From Bacteroidia bacterium (GTDB lineage: Bacteria > Bacteroidota > Bacteroidia > Bacteroidales > Marinilabiliaceae): 64,000 nucleotides of DNA. Below are positions 26,623-35,270 of this stretch, in pieces; the stretch's first letter is position 1; the number at the start of each line of letters is the position of its first letter. The notes below the pieces were generated by a model. It was not told where the DNA came from. It did not search any database and worked only from the letters and a program-made list of their open reading frames with translations. The DNA lies in contig JAUNDI010000007.1 of the NCBI GenBank assembly GCA_030526155.1, positions 17,433 to 81,432 on the forward strand, given 5' to 3'. Both the position numbers and the translations under genes were made by a program.

Positions 26623-27522
26623 ATGCTAAACCGGGGAATGAAATACATCCCGGCCCTATTCACTGCTATAGTATGGGGCTCAACGTTTATAGCATCAAAG
26701 CATATAATAACGCATGGCATAGAGCCATGCGTTATTATGATTATACGGTTCGTACTCGCTTATATATCCCTTTGGATTCTATACCCTAAGTATATAAAGT
26801 TCCATTTTAATAAGGACGAACTGAAGTTCTTATTGGTCGGCTTGTCTGGCGGCTCCGTATATTTCCTCTTCGAATATCAAGCTCTACAACACACTACCGC
26901 TATCAATGTAGGTTTGCTTACATCTACTGTCCCTATTACTGGTACAGCTCTACAGTATCTTTTCTACAGACAAAGACCTACAAAATATTACCTCATTGGT
27001 TCTCTCATAGCGTTCATAGGCGTATCTTTTGTTATTTTATCTCCTCTTCTTCAGACTTCCGATATCTCTTCTCTGTCTGTCAATCTTTTGGGCGATAGCT
27101 TATGTATTATATCCGTTCTGCTTTGGTCTGTCTATTCGTTAGTATTGGATAGAATCCCTAGCCACTATTCGCCTTTCTTCGTATCTCGCAGACTTTTTTT
27201 CTACTCAATAATAACCATCCTCCCTTTCGTTGTCGCTAAATATAACCCTGGGGATATTGAGGCTATTACCTCTGATATATCTTGCCTCTTTAGTGTCATA
27301 TACCTAGGTATATTCGCCTCTGCTACATGTATGTGGTTATGGAATTGGTCTTTCCAAAAGATTGGACTATCGCATACAAACATGTTCCTATACCTAATGC
27401 CGTTAGTCTCTCTCATTACGGCTACTTGTTACAACTCATCTGAGTTTACCCTCTGGGCCACTCTAGGGGCAATACTTATCTTTATAGGTATAGTCTTGGC
27501 TGATTATAAGGGTCAAGCGTAA
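26623..27522 (+). CDS. EamA/DMT-family permease, copy 2
   Basis: A 299-residue membrane protein with ten segments and the two-half EamA layout (AIVWGSTFIASKHI at the start; SATCMWLWNWSFQKIG in the second half). It is a different subgroup from the permease at 25 kb. It starts one base after the frr stop. Its 3' end overlaps the convergent ccsA gene by 10 bases. Its first 120 bases contain a perfect 15-bp inverted repeat. Substrate unknown. Confidence 0.85.
   Translation: MLNRGMKYIPALFTAIVWGSTFIASKHIITHGIEPCVIMIIRFVLAYISLWILYPKYIKFHFNKDELKFLLVGLSGGSVYFLFEYQALQHTTAINVGLLTSTVPITGTALQYLFYRQRPTKYYLIGSLIAFIGVSFVILSPLLQTSDISSLSVNLLGDSLCIISVLLWSVYSLVLDRIPSHYSPFFVSRRLFFYSIITILPFVVAKYNPGDIEAITSDISCLFSVIYLGIFASATCMWLWNWSFQKIGLSHTNMFLYLMPLVSLITATCYNSSEFTLWATLGAILIFIGIVLADYKGQA
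26704..26738. repeat. 15-bp perfect inverted repeat inside permease gene
   Basis: The arms are at 26704-26718 (ATAATAACGCATGGC) and 26724-26738, fully complementary, with a 5-base loop (ATAGA). It falls in codons 28-39 of the second EamA gene. No T run follows. Confidence 0.85.
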
Positions 27523-28694
27523 CTATGCAATCCGCCTAATAGGTAGTTGACTCCAAAGTAGGTTATCAATACCGTCAAAAAGGCTATTATAGCAAACGCA
27601 TGAAATCTCTTTGCTTCGTCTATCTTGTAGTGTATCGGATAGAGATATACAAGTAGTGTTATCAATGCCCATACCTCTTTGGGGTCCCAATTCCAATAGC
27701 TTCCCCATGATATGCTAGCCCATATCGCTCCCACAAATATTCCTATGGCTAATAGTATTACAGCGGGGTATAGTAAGGCCTTACCATACCTCATCATCTC
27801 TTTTTGCTTGTCAATTTTTATTAGCCCTATTACACCAAATATAAAAAAAACTGCGAGCAAGCCGTATGCAGACATAATGATTACTATATGAATAAATAGT
27901 AATGGCGACATCAATACGGGTGGCAAACTCCCCTCGCTCCACCCAATCACATATTTCACTATCCAATAGACAACAAATAGCCCAACCACTACACATATTG
28001 GCATGGCATATCTCTTACTGATATTCTTACTATCTATTACTTGTCTAAAGAATGAATCGCGGGATATTACCCATACCACACCACTTATCATCATCAATAT
28101 ATAGCCTAAGTAGGTCACCACTAACCCCCAAGGGTCATATATTACCCCTAAGGTGCTTCCTCGTAAGTCTTCGTCGTATGAGTTTTGCAAAAACCTATAT
28201 CCTTTGCTCCAATAAATATTATTCATTGATATATCTATATCTTCTCCCTCTATCCGAATATGACTTATGTAGTCTTTCACTGCATTTGTCTCTTCGTAGT
28301 TCTCTACCTTAAACTCTACTAGTGTCACATCAAAGGGTAATCTCTCTACCAAAAATCCCCTATTATCTATTACCACATTATTCTCTTCTCCCTCTCTTAG
28401 GTGTATATATCCTTCTCTGCCAAAATAGTGTGTCAATGCAGCGCCTAAGGCTATAAATACAAATGCTAAATGAAATACAAAGAGCACTCGCCTGTGCTGT
28501 AGTCTCTTCACCCACATAAAGCCGATTCCCACAATGGCTAATACAGCCCACATCGCACAAAACCAATCGGCTCCATATATATGCTCTCGCGTATATGTCT
28601 CACCATATATGCTCCCTACTATCGAGGCTATTACTAATATGACTATGGTTATTATGGCAACGGCCAATGTTAATGCTCCTACTCTTCTCTTCAT
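27513..28694 (-). CDS. ccsA: Cytochrome c biogenesis protein CcsA with short ResB-like N-terminal part
   Basis: System II haem handling and cytochrome c assembly protein, inner membrane, 393 residues. The haem-binding tryptophan-rich motif WGSYWNWDPKEVWAL (about 335) identifies CcsA. The N-terminal half has two or three membrane segments and a periplasmic domain (HLREGEENNVVIDNRGFLVERLP) resembling a reduced ResB/CcsB. This looks like a compact CcsB-CcsA fusion, implying cytochrome c use such as nitrite reduction. No cytochrome gene lies nearby. A terminator-like hairpin sits between its promoter and ATG. Confidence 0.85.
   Translation of the reverse strand: MKRRVGALTLAVAIITIVILVIASIVGSIYGETYTREHIYGADWFCAMWAVLAIVGIGFMWVKRLQHRRVLFVFHLAFVFIALGAALTHYFGREGYIHLREGEENNVVIDNRGFLVERLPFDVTLVEFKVENYEETNAVKDYISHIRIEGEDIDISMNNIYWSKGYRFLQNSYDEDLRGSTLGVIYDPWGLVVTYLGYILMMISGVVWVISRDSFFRQVIDSKNISKRYAMPICVVVGLFVVYWIVKYVIGWSEGSLPPVLMSPLLFIHIVIIMSAYGLLAVFFIFGVIGLIKIDKQKEMMRYGKALLYPAVILLAIGIFVGAIWASISWGSYWNWDPKEVWALITLLVYLYPIHYKIDEAKRFHAFAIIAFLTVLITYFGVNYLLGGLHSYA
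27852..27860 (-). repeat. Copy of dispersed TTGCTCGCA motif within ccsA
   Basis: On the minus strand the motif is preceded by CTGCATACGG and followed by GTTTTTTTT. It codes for Leu-Leu-Ala of ccsA. Confidence 0.65.
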
Positions 28695-28701
28695 ATCTCA
28701 T

Positions 28702-28727
28702 AAAAAAGGGCACCTCAATAGATGCCC
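28702..28727 (-). promoter_or_regulatory. Terminator-like hairpin in the ccsA leader, possible attenuator
   Basis: On the minus strand GGGCATCT and AGGTGCCC form a stem with one mismatch, followed by TTTTTT and then, 7 bases on, the ccsA ATG. The ccsA promoter is upstream of it, so the hairpin lies inside the ccsA mRNA leader. Confidence 0.5.
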
Positions 28728-28749
28728 ATATATATCAATTTGTTTTGTG

Positions 28750-28757
28750 CAAATGTA
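28750..28757 (-). promoter_or_regulatory. -7 promoter box for ccsA
   Basis: TACATTTG on the minus strand followed by CAC; predicted leader of about 45-50 bases. Confidence 0.6.
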
Positions 28758-28830
28758 TATAAAAAATGTATATTCCATATCCGCACTCTTTACTTCGAAT
28801 CCAAACTATAATCTCTATCTTCCCCCAAAC

Positions 28831-28839
28831 TGCGAGCAA
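28831..28839 (-). repeat. Copy of dispersed TTGCTCGCA motif
   Basis: On the minus strand it is preceded by TGCATATGAG and followed by GTTTG, like the ccsA copy. Confidence 0.65.
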
Positions 28840-28850
28840 CTCATATGCAT

Positions 28851-28882
28851 AAAAAAGAAAAAGGCTAGATAACTTCTAGCCT
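28851..28882 (-). terminator. Minus-strand intrinsic terminator without an obvious gene
   Basis: The minus strand reads AGGCTAGA, a 5-base loop, TCTAGCCT and then TTTTCTTTTTT. No annotated gene lies upstream on that strand, so a small RNA or short peptide transcript may end here. Confidence 0.6.
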
Positions 28883-28903
28883 CTTGGGAACAAACTCAAA
28901 AAC

Positions 28904-28960
28904 TCAAATCTTTAACTCACGTCTCATCATTGAGATGAATAGCAATGTTAATCTCTTCAT
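28904..28960 (-). other. Possible 18-residue peptide ORF before an orphan terminator
   Basis: Reads MKRLTLLFISMMRRELKI then TGA, ending 22 bases before the orphan minus-strand terminator. The only upstream promoter candidate is a one-mismatch -7 box TAGTTTTA near 29010. I cannot show that it is translated; it may be chance. Confidence 0.2.
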
Positions 28961-29100
28961 AGCGTACGTTTAGTATTCAGTACCATAGTAGTATTTTGTA
29001 TATCGATGTTTAAAACTAAAAATTGTCTTGTAGTCTAGTCAAAAAGTTGTTTCTAGTAGTTTAGTAGAATGTAGTCTAGTAGTATATTTTCTTCTTTTTC

Positions 29101-29178
29101 TTGATGCAATATTAATATCATCTATTTTGATAGCAATATCCTTTTTGACCAACTGCATTATTCTTTGACGAACTGCAT
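29101..29178 (+). repeat. Two pairs of direct repeats upstream of the GH171-GH3 gene
   Basis: TTGATGCAATAT at 29101 recurs as TTGATAGCAATAT at 29127. TTTGACCAACTGCAT at 29144-29158 recurs as TTTGACGAACTGCAT at 29164-29178, a 20-base period. Both pairs lie upstream of the gene's -7-like box (29207-29214) and could be binding sites of an unknown regulator. Confidence 0.6.
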
Positions 29179-29222
29179 CTTTTTTTGTAAAAAGGGCATA
29201 TTTTCATACCTTAGCAACCATT

Positions 29223-31568
29223 ATGAGAAGAATATTAAGCACTTTATCAACCGCTAAGTTTAGCGTGTCTCTGTTCTTGCTTTCTCTTTGTGTGAGCTGC
29301 ACAGCAACTCCTGAGGTCAATGTCAATGTGGAGGAGGGTACCCGTATCGTCTCTCCTGCTAATACTCGTATTGATTATTATCTGCCTCTATTGGCTAATC
29401 GTAATGTCGCTCTCGTAGCTAATAATACCTCGCGTATTGGCGAGACGCATCTCTTGGATACTCTTCTCTCTTTGGGCGTGAAGGTTAAAAAGGTCTTTGT
29501 CCCTGAGCATGGATTCCGTGGTAACGCTGATGCCGGTCAGAAGGTAGATAATTCTGTCGATTCTAAAACTGGCGTCCCTATTGTCAGCTTGTATGGTAAG
29601 CATAAGAAGCCTACTGCTGAGGATATGCTTGGTATAGATATGGTTGTCTATGATCTTCAAGATGTAGGTACGCGTTTCTATACTTACATTTCTACTCTCC
29701 ATTATGTCATGGAGGCTTGCGCCGAAACTAATAATAGGGCTAAGGAGCAGGGTGGTCGCGCCGAGGTGCTTGTTCTCGATAGACCAAATCCTCAAGGTGG
29801 TATCGTGGATGGACCTGTGCGTGATGAGGATTGTATCAGTTTCGTGGGTCTAGACCCTCTACCTATATTGTATGGTCTCACACCTGCCGAGTTGGCTTGT
29901 ATGATAAATGGTGAGGGGTGGCTCGCCGAGGGGAAGAGGTGTATGCTTCGCATAGTGCCTATGGCGGAGTATTCTCATAATTGGCAGATAAATATCAATT
30001 GCCAACCTTCTCCTAATCTTCGCACAAATCATGCTATCGCTCTTTATCCGTCTCTATGTCTCTTCGAGGGTACAAATGTCTCTGTGGGGCGTGGTACAGA
30101 TATGCCTTTCGAGGTTATAGGGTCTCCTTATGTGAAGGGGGCTAACTTCTCGTTTGTTCCTGCTCCTTCTTATGGGGCCGCTGACCCTCTTTTTAAGGGT
30201 GATACTTGTCGTGGCGTGGATCTTCGCGAGGTGAATCTTAATGGCTTCTCTCTGAAATACATCATGGATATGTATTCTCAGATTGGCGATTCTCTATTCT
30301 GGCCTAAGAGGTCGTCGTTCGATATCCTAGCTGGTACTAAGTCTTTGCGAGCGCAACTTCGTGAGGGGTGGTCAGAGGACTCTATTCGTGCCTCATGGCA
30401 ACCTAAGTTGTCCGCCTTCAAGTCAAAAAGGACTAAATATCTTCTATACGATAGAGAGATAATCAAGGATAGGGCCCCAATATCTGATTGGAAATCTGCT
30501 ATGCATTCTCGATGGGTGGATAGCGTTTACAATTCTCTATCTCTGAGGGAAAAAATCGGTCAGATGGTTTGGGTTACTCTCGATGTTAATTTTACAGAGA
30601 AGAGTATCCAAAAGATTGAGGATAATATCAAGGAGTGGGGTATAGGTGGCGTCCTAGTGCTTAAGGCGTCTCCCTCTTCATGTCTCCAATTTGTTGAGCG
30701 CGTGGAGAGGCTTGCTAAGGTGCCTATGCTCTTCGCCGCCGACGCGGAGAATGGCCTAGGTATGAAGTTTATCGATGTGGATAAGTATCCTAACTTCCAG
30801 CAGTTGGGTACTAGGGGTGATAGTACTTTTGTGCGTATGCTCGGACAGCGTACGGCTGAGCAGATGCTTGCTTGTGGCTTGAATATCAACTTCTCTCCCG
30901 TAGTGGATGTTAATACTAATCCTAAGAATCCTATCATCGGCAAACGAGCTTTCGGGGATAATGTAGAACTCGTCTCTATGATGGGCGAGTCTTTCGTACG
31001 TGGTTTGCAAGGGGGTGGCGTATGTGCCGTAATAAAGCATTTCCCTGGTCACGGTGATACTAGTAAGGATTCTCATTTGTCTCTGCCTGTAGTGGCTCAT
31101 GATAGCCTTCGTTTGGCGAATGTCGAACTTGCTCCTTTTAAGCATTGTATCAATATCGGGGCTATGGGTGTCATGAGTGCTCACCTTGTAGTGCCTGCTC
31201 TTGATCCTACTAAAAGGGCCGCCTCTCAATCCGCCCCAATACTTAAAGAGGTGCTACGTAATAAGCTCGGCTTCGAAGGATTAATAGTCTCTGATGCTGT
31301 GAATATGAAGGGTGCTCTTATCGCTGCAGGTAATGAGGTAATAGAAAAGGCTACCCTCGCCGCGGGTAATGATGTGGCTGAGTTCTCTCAGGATGTCCAA
31401 CGTGCCATACTGGCTACCGAACAGGCAATCCAAAGTGGAGAGATAGAAATGTCACAAATCGAGGCTTCAGTACGTCGTATCTTGGCTGTCAAGGAGTGGT
31501 CTTTTGATGCTAAGAGACAGCGTTTCGGATATCCAGAGGCTGTCGCTAATCTACCTATTGTATATTGA
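29223..31568 (+). CDS. Fused exo-N-acetylmuramidase (GH171, NamZ) and beta-N-acetylglucosaminidase (GH3, NagZ) lipoprotein
   Basis: A 781-residue exported protein. The signal peptide has a Cys-ended box (SLCVSC, Cys 26), suggesting a lipoprotein. Residues about 45-415 are the NamZ/DUF1343 domain: VPEHGFRGNADAGQ with Glu95, VSLYGKHKKP, VVYDLQDVGTRFYTY and DRPNPQGGIVDGP. Residues about 435-770 are GH3 of the NagZ type: KHFPGHGDTSKDSH (605-618, acid/base dyad) and the nucleophile Asp691 in VSDAVNMKG. NamZ removes a terminal MurNAc and NagZ a terminal GlcNAc, so one chain could degrade peptidoglycan strands stepwise. A weak -7 box TACCTTAG ends 8 bases before the ATG. PBP1A follows. Confidence 0.92.
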   Translation: MRRILSTLSTAKFSVSLFLLSLCVSCTATPEVNVNVEEGTRIVSPANTRIDYYLPLLANRNVALVANNTSRIGETHLLDTLLSLGVKVKKVFVPEHGFRGNADAGQKVDNSVDSKTGVPIVSLYGKHKKPTAEDMLGIDMVVYDLQDVGTRFYTYISTLHYVMEACAETNNRAKEQGGRAEVLVLDRPNPQGGIVDGPVRDEDCISFVGLDPLPILYGLTPAELACMINGEGWLAEGKRCMLRIVPMAEYSHNWQININCQPSPNLRTNHAIALYPSLCLFEGTNVSVGRGTDMPFEVIGSPYVKGANFSFVPAPSYGAADPLFKGDTCRGVDLREVNLNGFSLKYIMDMYSQIGDSLFWPKRSSFDILAGTKSLRAQLREGWSEDSIRASWQPKLSAFKSKRTKYLLYDREIIKDRAPISDWKSAMHSRWVDSVYNSLSLREKIGQMVWVTLDVNFTEKSIQKIEDNIKEWGIGGVLVLKASPSSCLQFVERVERLAKVPMLFAADAENGLGMKFIDVDKYPNFQQLGTRGDSTFVRMLGQRTAEQMLACGLNINFSPVVDVNTNPKNPIIGKRAFGDNVELVSMMGESFVRGLQGGGVCAVIKHFPGHGDTSKDSHLSLPVVAHDSLRLANVELAPFKHCINIGAMGVMSAHLVVPALDPTKRAASQSAPILKEVLRNKLGFEGLIVSDAVNMKGALIAAGNEVIEKATLAAGNDVAEFSQDVQRAILATEQAIQSGEIEMSQIEASVRRILAVKEWSFDAKRQRFGYPEAVANLPIVY

Positions 31569-31595
31569 AAGTATTACTATATAAAAAAAACATAG

Positions 31596-31603
31596 TACCT
31601 TTA
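31596..31603 (+). promoter_or_regulatory. Probable -7 box for PBP1A operon
   Basis: TACCTTTA, one mismatch from consensus, followed by CGCGC. The predicted leader is about 65 bases. Confidence 0.5.
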
Positions 31604-31674
31604 CGCGCAAAAGATATTTTGTAAGCTAATATTTCAATGCGGACTTCCCCATAGTCCTCTTAATGTTTTGAATT

Positions 31675-34155
31675 ATGTCGGATAACAACATAAAAAAAGA
31701 TCAGGCACAACCTAAGAAGATTCGTAAGTATATCATCTGCTTGTGGAGCATATTTGGCTTTGGAGTATTATCTATGATACTATTCTTTGCCTTGTTGTCT
31801 TATGGCTACCTCGGTTTTATGCCCTCTTTCGAGGATTTGGAGAATCCTAAGAGCGCCTTGGCAACTGATATTATCTCCGAGGATGGCGTTACACTAGGTA
31901 AGTTCTACGTTGAGAATCGCTCGCAGGTGGATTATGAGGATATCTCCGAACACCTTATCCATGCCTTAGTGGCTACAGAGGATGAGCGTTTCTACGACCA
32001 CTCGGGCGTAGATGCTAGAGGTTTGGCTCGCGTGTTGTTTAAGACTGTCATCATGCAACAAAAGAATTCTGGCGGCGGTTCTACAATTACACAACAGCTA
32101 GCTAAGATGCTCTTCCATGGTCATGCCCAAAATAAGTGGGAGCGATACACCCAAAAACTTAAGGAGTGGGTCATCGCTGTTAAGCTAGAGCGCTCATATA
32201 CCAAGGAGGAGATCCTTGCCATGTATCTCAATCGTGCCGCTTTCATCTATGATGCATATGGTATAGAGTCGGCTTCATGGACATTCTTTAATACTAGTGT
32301 GGGTAATCTTAGAAGGGAGCAGGCTGCGGTGCTCGTGGGTATGCTCAAGAACCCTTCTCTTTATAATCCAATACGCCGACCCGAGTTGGTAACCGAGAGA
32401 CGTAATACTGTCTTGTACCAAATGCTCCGTTCTCGTTATATCAATAAGATGGAGTATGACTCTCTTAAGACTCTGCCTTTGGGCATCGAATTCAAACGCT
32501 CCGACCATAAGGAGGGCGTTGCTCCCTATTTCAGAGAGTGGGTTCGCCTAACATTAACTGCTGAGGAGCCGAAGCGTGAGGCTTATCCTCAATGGAATAT
32601 GCAAAAGTTCATCGAGGATAGTGTCCAATGGGCTACTAACCCTGCCTATGGTTGGATAAAGAAGAATCCTAAGGCCGATGGCTCTTACTATAATATCTAT
32701 AAGGATGGATTGAAGATTCATACTACTATCGACTCCCGACTCCAAAAGTATGCGGAGCAGGCGATGTACGAACACCTTGGGGGTGAACTCCAGCCTAAGT
32801 TCTTCGAGTCAAAGGGTGTCAATGGTGAGTACGACCCAGCTAAGGTTAGTGGTAGGGCTCCTTTTAGTAAGGACGTAACGGCAGATCAGTATAAGGATAT
32901 CCTTAAAAGAGCTATGAAAAACTCTGATCGCTATCGTACTCTAAAAAAGGCGGGTGCAAGCGAGGTGGAGATAGAGAAGAATATGCATACCCCTACCGAA
33001 ATGAAGGTCTTCGATTGGAAGGGTGAGAAGGATGTAGTATGGTCTCCAGCTGATTCTATTCTATATCATAAGTTCTTCATCCGTTCGGGTATGATGAGTG
33101 TCGATCCTCGTAATGGTCATATTAAGGTCTATGTGGGCGGCCCAGATTTTAAGTACTTCCAGTATGATATGGTTAGCCAGGGTAAGCGTCAGGTGGGTTC
33201 CACTATCAAGCCATTCTTCTATGCTAAGGCAATGCTTGAGGGACGTACACCTTGTGACTTGGCTCCTAATATGCCTCAGACATTCCAAGTGATGGACCCA
33301 GAGGGCAACTGGACTACATGGACTCCTAGAAATGCTGGCGACGCTAGATTGGGTGAGATGGTTAGTCTTAAGTGGGGTCTAGCTAACTCAAATAATAATA
33401 TTACAGCATGGCTAATGAAGCAGTTCTCTCCTCAAGCAATTGTTCAGATGGCGCATGACTTGGGTATATCGTCTTACCTCGACCCTGTGTATTCTCTTTG
33501 CTTGGGTACTAGTGACGTTAGTCTGTTTGAGATGGTGGAGGCTTATGCTACTTTCGTTAATAAGGGTGTACATATGGAGCCTATTGGTATTACCTCTATC
33601 GAGGATAAGTATGGTAATGAGATAGCCAAGTTTGTATCTGATGAGCGTGAGGTAATGAGCGAGGAGTCGGCATATATGATGGTTAATCTCCTTGAGGGCG
33701 TAATCAACCAAGGTACTGGTCGTAGATTGAGAGGTCCAGCTTATCAGTTGAGGAATAAAATGGGTGGAAAGACAGGTACCACACAGAACCATTCAGATGG
33801 TTGGTTCATGAGTATATTGCCTAACCTAGTGTCTGGTGTATGGGTAGGTGGTGAGGATAGAAGTATCCACTTTGATAGCATGAGACTCGGTCAGGCTGCC
33901 AATATGGCTATTCCTATTTTCGGTAGATTTATTCTAAAGGTATTTGATAATGAGGGGTTGACTCGTCCTACTGATAAGACAAATTATACTATATCTCCTG
34001 AGGATGTCTTTATTGCTCCTCCTACAATATCATATAGCTTAGATTGTGCAGATAGAAATCTCGATGCTGATGAGGGTAATACAGAGGCTATGGAGATGGT
34101 GGATTCAGAGGCAGAGATGGGTGCTGAAGATGGCGGCTCTGTATTTGATATTTAA
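31675..34155 (+). CDS. mrcA: Penicillin-binding protein 1A (glycosyltransferase/transpeptidase)
   Basis: Bifunctional class A PBP of 826 residues. One membrane anchor lies at about 23-45. The GT51 domain has the catalytic ATEDERFYDH (Glu102) and GGGSTITQQLAKMLF. The transpeptidase has GSTIKP with Ser509, NSNNNITAW as the SxN motif and GGKTGTTQNHSDGW as KTG. The acidic tail ends about 35 residues after the domain. It polymerises lipid II and cross-links glycan at the inner membrane. It is followed after 14 bases by a flippase-like gene and lpxK. Confidence 0.96.
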   Translation: MSDNNIKKDQAQPKKIRKYIICLWSIFGFGVLSMILFFALLSYGYLGFMPSFEDLENPKSALATDIISEDGVTLGKFYVENRSQVDYEDISEHLIHALVATEDERFYDHSGVDARGLARVLFKTVIMQQKNSGGGSTITQQLAKMLFHGHAQNKWERYTQKLKEWVIAVKLERSYTKEEILAMYLNRAAFIYDAYGIESASWTFFNTSVGNLRREQAAVLVGMLKNPSLYNPIRRPELVTERRNTVLYQMLRSRYINKMEYDSLKTLPLGIEFKRSDHKEGVAPYFREWVRLTLTAEEPKREAYPQWNMQKFIEDSVQWATNPAYGWIKKNPKADGSYYNIYKDGLKIHTTIDSRLQKYAEQAMYEHLGGELQPKFFESKGVNGEYDPAKVSGRAPFSKDVTADQYKDILKRAMKNSDRYRTLKKAGASEVEIEKNMHTPTEMKVFDWKGEKDVVWSPADSILYHKFFIRSGMMSVDPRNGHIKVYVGGPDFKYFQYDMVSQGKRQVGSTIKPFFYAKAMLEGRTPCDLAPNMPQTFQVMDPEGNWTTWTPRNAGDARLGEMVSLKWGLANSNNNITAWLMKQFSPQAIVQMAHDLGISSYLDPVYSLCLGTSDVSLFEMVEAYATFVNKGVHMEPIGITSIEDKYGNEIAKFVSDEREVMSEESAYMMVNLLEGVINQGTGRRLRGPAYQLRNKMGGKTGTTQNHSDGWFMSILPNLVSGVWVGGEDRSIHFDSMRLGQAANMAIPIFGRFILKVFDNEGLTRPTDKTNYTISPEDVFIAPPTISYSLDCADRNLDADEGNTEAMEMVDSEAEMGAEDGGSVFDI

Positions 34156-34169
34156 GTTGTGAGAGAGGT

Positions 34170-35270
34170 ATGTCAACTATAGAACAGAATAATACACCAG
34201 AGTCAAATACCCCTCAAGCAAGCAAAGTGCTAGATAGCTTGAAGTCATGGAAGATAATCATCCCTATCTTGATAGGATTAGGGGTGACTATCTGGATGTT
34301 CTGTAGAGAGTATCAACCTGGTATGTTTGATATGATTCAGTTTACAGGTTGGTCTATATTCTGGTTGTTTGTGGCATCATTAGCTATGGCAATTAGAGAT
34401 ATAGGTTACATGGCTCGAATTAGGGTGTTGAGTGATTATGATATCTCTTGGAGGTCGTCCTTTAGGATTATAATGTTATGGGAGTTTGCTTCGGCGGTAT
34501 CTCCTTCGGCAGTGGGAGGAACTAGTGTAGCCCTCTTTTTTGTCAACCGAGAGGGTATCAATATAGGTCGCTCCACAGGTATTGTGATGGTTACCTCTTT
34601 CTTAGATGAGCTATTCTTTGCATTAGTATTCCCTATAGTAGTTTTTCTGATAGGATACCAAAATGTCTTTGGTATTGATGAGGGGTTGATAAGCGGATTT
34701 GCCAAATTGGCTTGGATAGGGTATGGCTTGAAGTTGTCATACATATTCGTTCTATCTTACGGACTATTTGTCAACCCTCAGGGACTTAAGTGGCTATTAG
34801 TTCAGATATTTAAGTTGCCCTTTATTAACCGTTGGAAAAACAAAGCCGAGGAGATGGGAGATGAGATAGTACATACATCGATATACTTCAGACATTGGCC
34901 ATTTAAGAGATGGATAAAAGCCTTTGTGGCCACTTCGGCTAGTTGGTTAGCGAGGTATTGGGTTGCCAATGCCCTAATAGTAGCATTCTTTGGTATTCAT
35001 CAGTTGGGATGGTTCGACCACTTTGTAGTATTTGGCAAGCAATTAGCAATGTGGATTATGATGCTTGTTGCCCCTACCCCTGGTGGTGCAGGATTTGCAG
35101 AGTATATCTTTAAGGAGTTCTTGGCTGCATTTATACCTATGGGAGCGGGTGTTACTATTGCTCTTGCGTGGCGAATGGTAAGTTACTATCCATACCTTAT
35201 AATGGGAGTAATACTATTACCAAGGTGGATTAGCCAGATAAAGATTAGACATAAGAAATCTAGCAAGTAA
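34170..35270 (+). CDS. Lysylphosphatidylglycerol synthetase TM-region-like protein (UPF0104)
   Basis: A 366-residue polytopic membrane protein with about eight segments, resembling the flippase half of MprF without the aminoacyl-transferase half. A typical block is FASAVSPSAVGGTSVALFFVNREG, followed by APTPGGAGFAEYIF. Its job is probably lipid translocation, but family members are poorly characterised. It overlaps the lpxK start (TAATGG), so the two are coupled, which hints at a lipid A or phospholipid role. Confidence 0.85.
   Translation: MSTIEQNNTPESNTPQASKVLDSLKSWKIIIPILIGLGVTIWMFCREYQPGMFDMIQFTGWSIFWLFVASLAMAIRDIGYMARIRVLSDYDISWRSSFRIIMLWEFASAVSPSAVGGTSVALFFVNREGINIGRSTGIVMVTSFLDELFFALVFPIVVFLIGYQNVFGIDEGLISGFAKLAWIGYGLKLSYIFVLSYGLFVNPQGLKWLLVQIFKLPFINRWKNKAEEMGDEIVHTSIYFRHWPFKRWIKAFVATSASWLARYWVANALIVAFFGIHQLGWFDHFVVFGKQLAMWIMMLVAPTPGGAGFAEYIFKEFLAAFIPMGAGVTIALAWRMVSYYPYLIMGVILLPRWISQIKIRHKKSSK

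Larger units (their letters stand above)
28695..29222. other. 528-base divergent intergenic region
   Basis: From left to right it holds the ccsA leader hairpin and promoter, a TTGCTCGCA copy (28831-28839, minus strand), a minus-strand terminator at 28851-28882, a CTAG-rich stretch (29035-29085) and two pairs of direct repeats before the GH171-GH3 gene. No protein of more than 40 codons is encoded. Confidence 0.6.

Noticed and set aside
29101-29178. Repeats upstream of the GH171-GH3 gene considered as a CRISPR array
   Set aside because: Only two pairs, 20-26-base periods and no spacer-like structure.
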